From assembly GCA_040222455.1 (NCBI GenBank), contig JAVKDD010000003.1:75564-139563 (forward strand): a stretch of 64,000 nucleotides of DNA. The letters are read 5' to 3'. This DNA is from RHLJ01 sp040222455. Its GTDB lineage: Bacteria; Bacteroidota; Rhodothermia; Balneolales; Balneolaceae. The notes under the pieces are model-generated. The model searched no databases, was not told where the DNA came from, and saw only the letters and a list, made by a program, of their open reading frames with translations. The number at the start of each line of letters is the position of its first letter. The stretch's first letter is position 1. The position numbers were made by a program, and so were the translations under genes. This document shows positions 61,344-64,000 of the stretch, one piece after another.

Positions 61344-63830
61344 GTGAGTGGAAGTACCATTACCACCTATGATTCTCCCCATGTATTTGAACAAAACACT
61401 GGAACTTCAATAAAGGTACAAACCCCGAATGAATTACTCGACGATGCCGGGGAGAAACACAAATATAACTTGTGGGAAAACCAAATAGGACAATCTCAAT
61501 CCGAAATCGCCACCCGCAGGATTCAGCATCAGGTGGATTCCGATGAAATCCTTTCTGCGGTATTCGAACCTGCCCGAAGAGTTCAACTCGAAAACTCGCT
61601 TGAGGGAGGGATAGTTATAGGTGGAACAGTAACCTATTCTGGAACAACGGGTTCCAGTTATGATAATTATGATTTTTATCATCCTACCCAAACAAAAATC
61701 ATCAATTCAAATGTTTCAAATGGCACTCAGGGTACAAACTGGACTTTTTGGAAATGGAGTGATGGTAATACGAACCAGCAAAGGAATATTATCGTCAATC
61801 AGGATATTGATTTAGAGGCTGAGTTTAAGGGGTTACAAGTCACCGATACCCATGCCAATAACGGTGCTACCGGCCAGCGTAAAATAGTTCGAACGGCAGA
61901 TGGATTCCTTCATCGCGTGTACGAAAGTTTGGGACATATTTGGTACGAAGTTAAATCCCCAACCGGAGATTGGGAGCTGGTTTCCAATATAAACGGGAAG
62001 CATATTGATGAAAACGGAGGGAAATCGCCGTCTATATCGGTGAGTTCCATTTCCTTCCCAGATCCTAATAATGTTACCATAGTATGGCAACAAGGCGGGA
62101 ATATTATTATGCAAACCTTTGAGGCGGATAATGGGAGTTATACCTGGCATATGGACGCTTCATTTTCTACGGGAATAAGTAGTTCATATGACACCAAACC
62201 AAATATAGCTTGGAGTGGAATTAACGAATTCACCGTTATATGGCACACTACGTCTGGGATAAAATTTCGAGTCTACTACATTGGAGGTACGTTCCCTTAC
62301 TATGGATATTTTTCATTAAGAGCCTCGGGTACTATCTCAGGAACAAATAGCTCTTCAATAAACGCCGCAATTTCTGCGGATAAAGATTTTCCATATTCAA
62401 TTTATGAACTTGCTTGGGTTCAAAATGGAACAGGAGGTGCAAGCTCTATCAAATATAAGACGCTCTATACAGATGAAGTTAGTACTTCGTATCAGTATCC
62501 TACTACTCCAATTACCGTTTCAAGTTCTTCTGATTTTAGTAATATGAATGTATCTATCATGACCACCCCTGACTATGCAGTAATTGGTTGGGCATGTAGA
62601 AGTACGTCTTATTGGAGCCCAATGAGCTCAAGAGCATGTTTGAGAACATACGATGGAGCTAGTTTATCCAGTTTTTCAACATTCAACCAATCGGTAGCTT
62701 CGGTTTCATTGGCAAAGAGTGGAACAGTGAATGACTATTACTTAGCATGGAGCGAAAAGTATTATTACCCTGAAAGCCAGTATAATAACGATGTAAATAA
62801 GTATGTGAAGAAAGGGGCGTTTTCCAATAAAAGAACCTTAAATACAACGGCTCCAAATATACAATTATATCATGCTCCATCAGGAAATGACATGAAGTTG
62901 TCTGCGTTCTATTCGGGAACGCCAAATTATTATGTACTTTCAAATAGTTTGGAAACAACTTCAAAAGCGGCTTCAGAAACCTCACTTCAAGCACGAGGTA
63001 TTCATGTAAACAAAAAAGATGAAGCAGGGGCTTATTTTGAAATTGGCTCTATTTTAATTGATAATGAGCAAATACAATTTGTAGAGATACCTGAAGTTGT
63101 TACTGGAGAAAACAGATTTAATAGAACACAGAATAAAGACTCATTAATAGAGAAGAAACTGGAAGACGTTACCCCATTCCTAATTTCAGAGCCTTTTAAC
63201 CTTTCTGAAGAGTCTTCCTTTACATTTACAGAACAGTTTTCAATTGGCGATAGCTTGGCATTAACAAATGTATTAGGGAAAAATGGTGAACTATCATTTT
63301 CCGTAGAACTTGTTAATGAGAGTAACACCAGGGTGGTTGCAACTCTTAAATCTGTAAAAATGAGTTCTAAATCATTAAAGTCTCAGAAGGAAAAAGGATA
63401 TCAAGTCAATATTCCCAAAGAATTAAGTGGGAGGTTTAGGGTGCGGATCACCCCAGAATCAAATCTTGAGGACTTTTCTTTTGAACTCGCCACTTCATAT
63501 AGAGATGATTCATCCCAAAGTGGAAAAGAAAAAGTTAAGCTTGATCTGGAAGAGGTCAATGTAATCTTAGCGTATGATCTTGGTCAAAACTACCCCAACC
63601 CATTCAATCCGAGTACGCAGATTCAATATCAGATTCCGAATGCTGGATTGGTACAACTGGAAGTGTTTGATATCCTAGGCCGTAAAGTTCAGACTCTTGT
63701 AAATGAAACCAAGGAAGTAGGAAAGTACACGGTTACTTTTGACGCGTCTGGCTTGGCAAGTGGTGTATATTTGTACCGATTAACTTCCGGGAAATTTATG
63801 GCAAGTAAAAAGCTGTTCTTGGTTAAATAA
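61344..63830 (+). CDS. Main part of the split surface protein: InlB-like repeat, type A sorting domain
   Basis: The frame is open from the G8 tract at 61086, with no stop before GTG 61344; 828 residues follow GTG 61344. It includes a region like the divergent InlB B-repeat ('GGTVTYSGTTGSSYDNYDF' and 'WTFWKWSDGNTNQQRNIIVNQDIDLEAEF') and a long propeller-like part with 'PDPNNVTIVWQQGGN' and 'NEFTVIWHTTSG' units (about 170-500). The C-terminal sorting domain runs from 'LGQNYPNPFNPSTQIQYQIP' to 'ASKKLFLVK'. Without the N-terminal part it has no signal peptide, so export needs the frame to be restored. A terminator follows. Confidence 0.85.
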   Translation: MSGSTITTYDSPHVFEQNTGTSIKVQTPNELLDDAGEKHKYNLWENQIGQSQSEIATRRIQHQVDSDEILSAVFEPARRVQLENSLEGGIVIGGTVTYSGTTGSSYDNYDFYHPTQTKIINSNVSNGTQGTNWTFWKWSDGNTNQQRNIIVNQDIDLEAEFKGLQVTDTHANNGATGQRKIVRTADGFLHRVYESLGHIWYEVKSPTGDWELVSNINGKHIDENGGKSPSISVSSISFPDPNNVTIVWQQGGNIIMQTFEADNGSYTWHMDASFSTGISSSYDTKPNIAWSGINEFTVIWHTTSGIKFRVYYIGGTFPYYGYFSLRASGTISGTNSSSINAAISADKDFPYSIYELAWVQNGTGGASSIKYKTLYTDEVSTSYQYPTTPITVSSSSDFSNMNVSIMTTPDYAVIGWACRSTSYWSPMSSRACLRTYDGASLSSFSTFNQSVASVSLAKSGTVNDYYLAWSEKYYYPESQYNNDVNKYVKKGAFSNKRTLNTTAPNIQLYHAPSGNDMKLSAFYSGTPNYYVLSNSLETTSKAASETSLQARGIHVNKKDEAGAYFEIGSILIDNEQIQFVEIPEVVTGENRFNRTQNKDSLIEKKLEDVTPFLISEPFNLSEESSFTFTEQFSIGDSLALTNVLGKNGELSFSVELVNESNTRVVATLKSVKMSSKSLKSQKEKGYQVNIPKELSGRFRVRITPESNLEDFSFELATSYRDDSSQSGKEKVKLDLEEVNVILAYDLGQNYPNPFNPSTQIQYQIPNAGLVQLEVFDILGRKVQTLVNETKEVGKYTVTFDASGLASGVYLYRLTSGKFMASKKLFLVK

Positions 63831-63848
63831 TTAATTTTTTTCACCCAG

Positions 63849-63878
63849 GGCGAGAGATGATATCTCTCGCCTTTTTTT
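63849..63878 (+). terminator. Terminator after the surface-protein locus (cassette copy 2)
   Basis: A perfect 10-bp stem GGCGAGAGAT / ATCTCTCGCC-type pairing with a 3-base loop and seven T. It is nearly the same sequence as the hairpin at 57222. Confidence 0.85.
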
Positions 63879-64000
63879 CTCCCATTTGCGAGGAGCGTAT
63901 GCGACGAAGCAATCTCCCCGGAGTCAATCTCCCAAGTCAGGTCAGGGAGATCACGTCGCTCCGCTCGTGAATGGTGGCATTTAGAAAAGTTTTACCCTTT
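63879..64000. repeat. Hairpin repeat unit 4, cut by window edge
   Basis: 'CCCATTTGCGAGGAGCGTAT' begins a copy of the same repeat as at 57263. It shows a partial internal duplication of 'CAATCTCC' and the same tail 'CGTGAATGGTGGCATT' and 'GAAAAGTTTTACCC' as unit 2. It continues beyond the window. Confidence 0.75.

Noticed and set aside
1..64000. tRNA, rRNA and known riboswitch signatures
   Set aside because: None were recognised by eye on either strand; a covariance-model scan was not possible, so small RNAs could be missed.

Overview
The window looks like a chromosomal piece from a low-GC (roughly 38% by eye) marine member of the Bacteroidota/Balneolota/Rhodothermota group. This rests on seven secreted proteins ending in type A sorting domains of the 'NYPNPFNPST ... 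LASGVYxYRL ... KKMxLIK' kind, a porX gene (type IX secretion regulator), few strong Shine-Dalgarno sites, and Bacteroidota-style LytS/LytTR and propeller-kinase systems. Genus level is inference. No rRNA, tRNA, CRISPR array or prophage was recognised.

Layout. 1-7.1 kb: a partial NTF2-like gene, a divergent promoter region with two identical 14-bp palindromes, a LytS/LytTR pair, then a TolC / membrane-fusion / ABC ATPase / MacB-type permease efflux operon. 7.2-12 kb: a YwaF-like membrane protein, nadA, nadC, a cysteine desulfurase and a DsbA-like lipoprotein. 12-22 kb (minus strand): O-antigen-ligase/TPR protein, a lipoprotein with two carbohydrate-binding-like repeats, a giant M6-protease/beta-helix protein, another secreted protein and an esterase-like lipoprotein. 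22-31.7 kb: housekeeping genes (gamma carbonic anhydrase, hemW, trhO, an RluA-type pseudouridine synthase), an HU protein and an HU-TM-LysM fusion, a conserved unknown, and a secreted gluzincin-like protein.

31,828-34,938 is a complete IS1595-type mobile element of 3,111 bp. It has 23-bp imperfect terminal inverted repeats (19/23 identical), a perfect 8-bp target duplication (TTAAAAGA), a DDE transposase, and cargo: a DUF3800 RNase-H-like protein divergent from a coiled-coil/winged-helix-like protein. It is inserted in codon 8 of a comEA-like gene, and the two halves join back in frame. This cargo-carrying element is the best candidate here for an undescribed system.

35.5-49.7 kb: porX, tsaE, a small unknown, a reprolysin-type secreted protease followed by a propeptide-like lipoprotein, a propeller histidine kinase with its LuxR-type regulator, and two more sorting-domain proteins. 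49.7-57.2 kb: VOC protein, TlpA-like thioredoxin, an iodotyrosine-deiodinase-like nitroreductase, YCII protein, a membrane peptidase-MA protein, DoxX, proline dehydrogenase and a DUF4097 protein.

57.2-64 kb is an accessory surface-protein locus bounded on both sides by the same terminator-plus-hairpin-repeat cassette in direct orientation. Inside it one gene has an in-frame TGA, one has a G7 tract, and one is split by a frameshift at a G8 tract. Together with a one-base frame slip in a T7 tract at the start of the M6 protease gene, this suggests either phase-variable or decaying surface genes, or homopolymer errors in the assembly. The sequence alone cannot decide between these.
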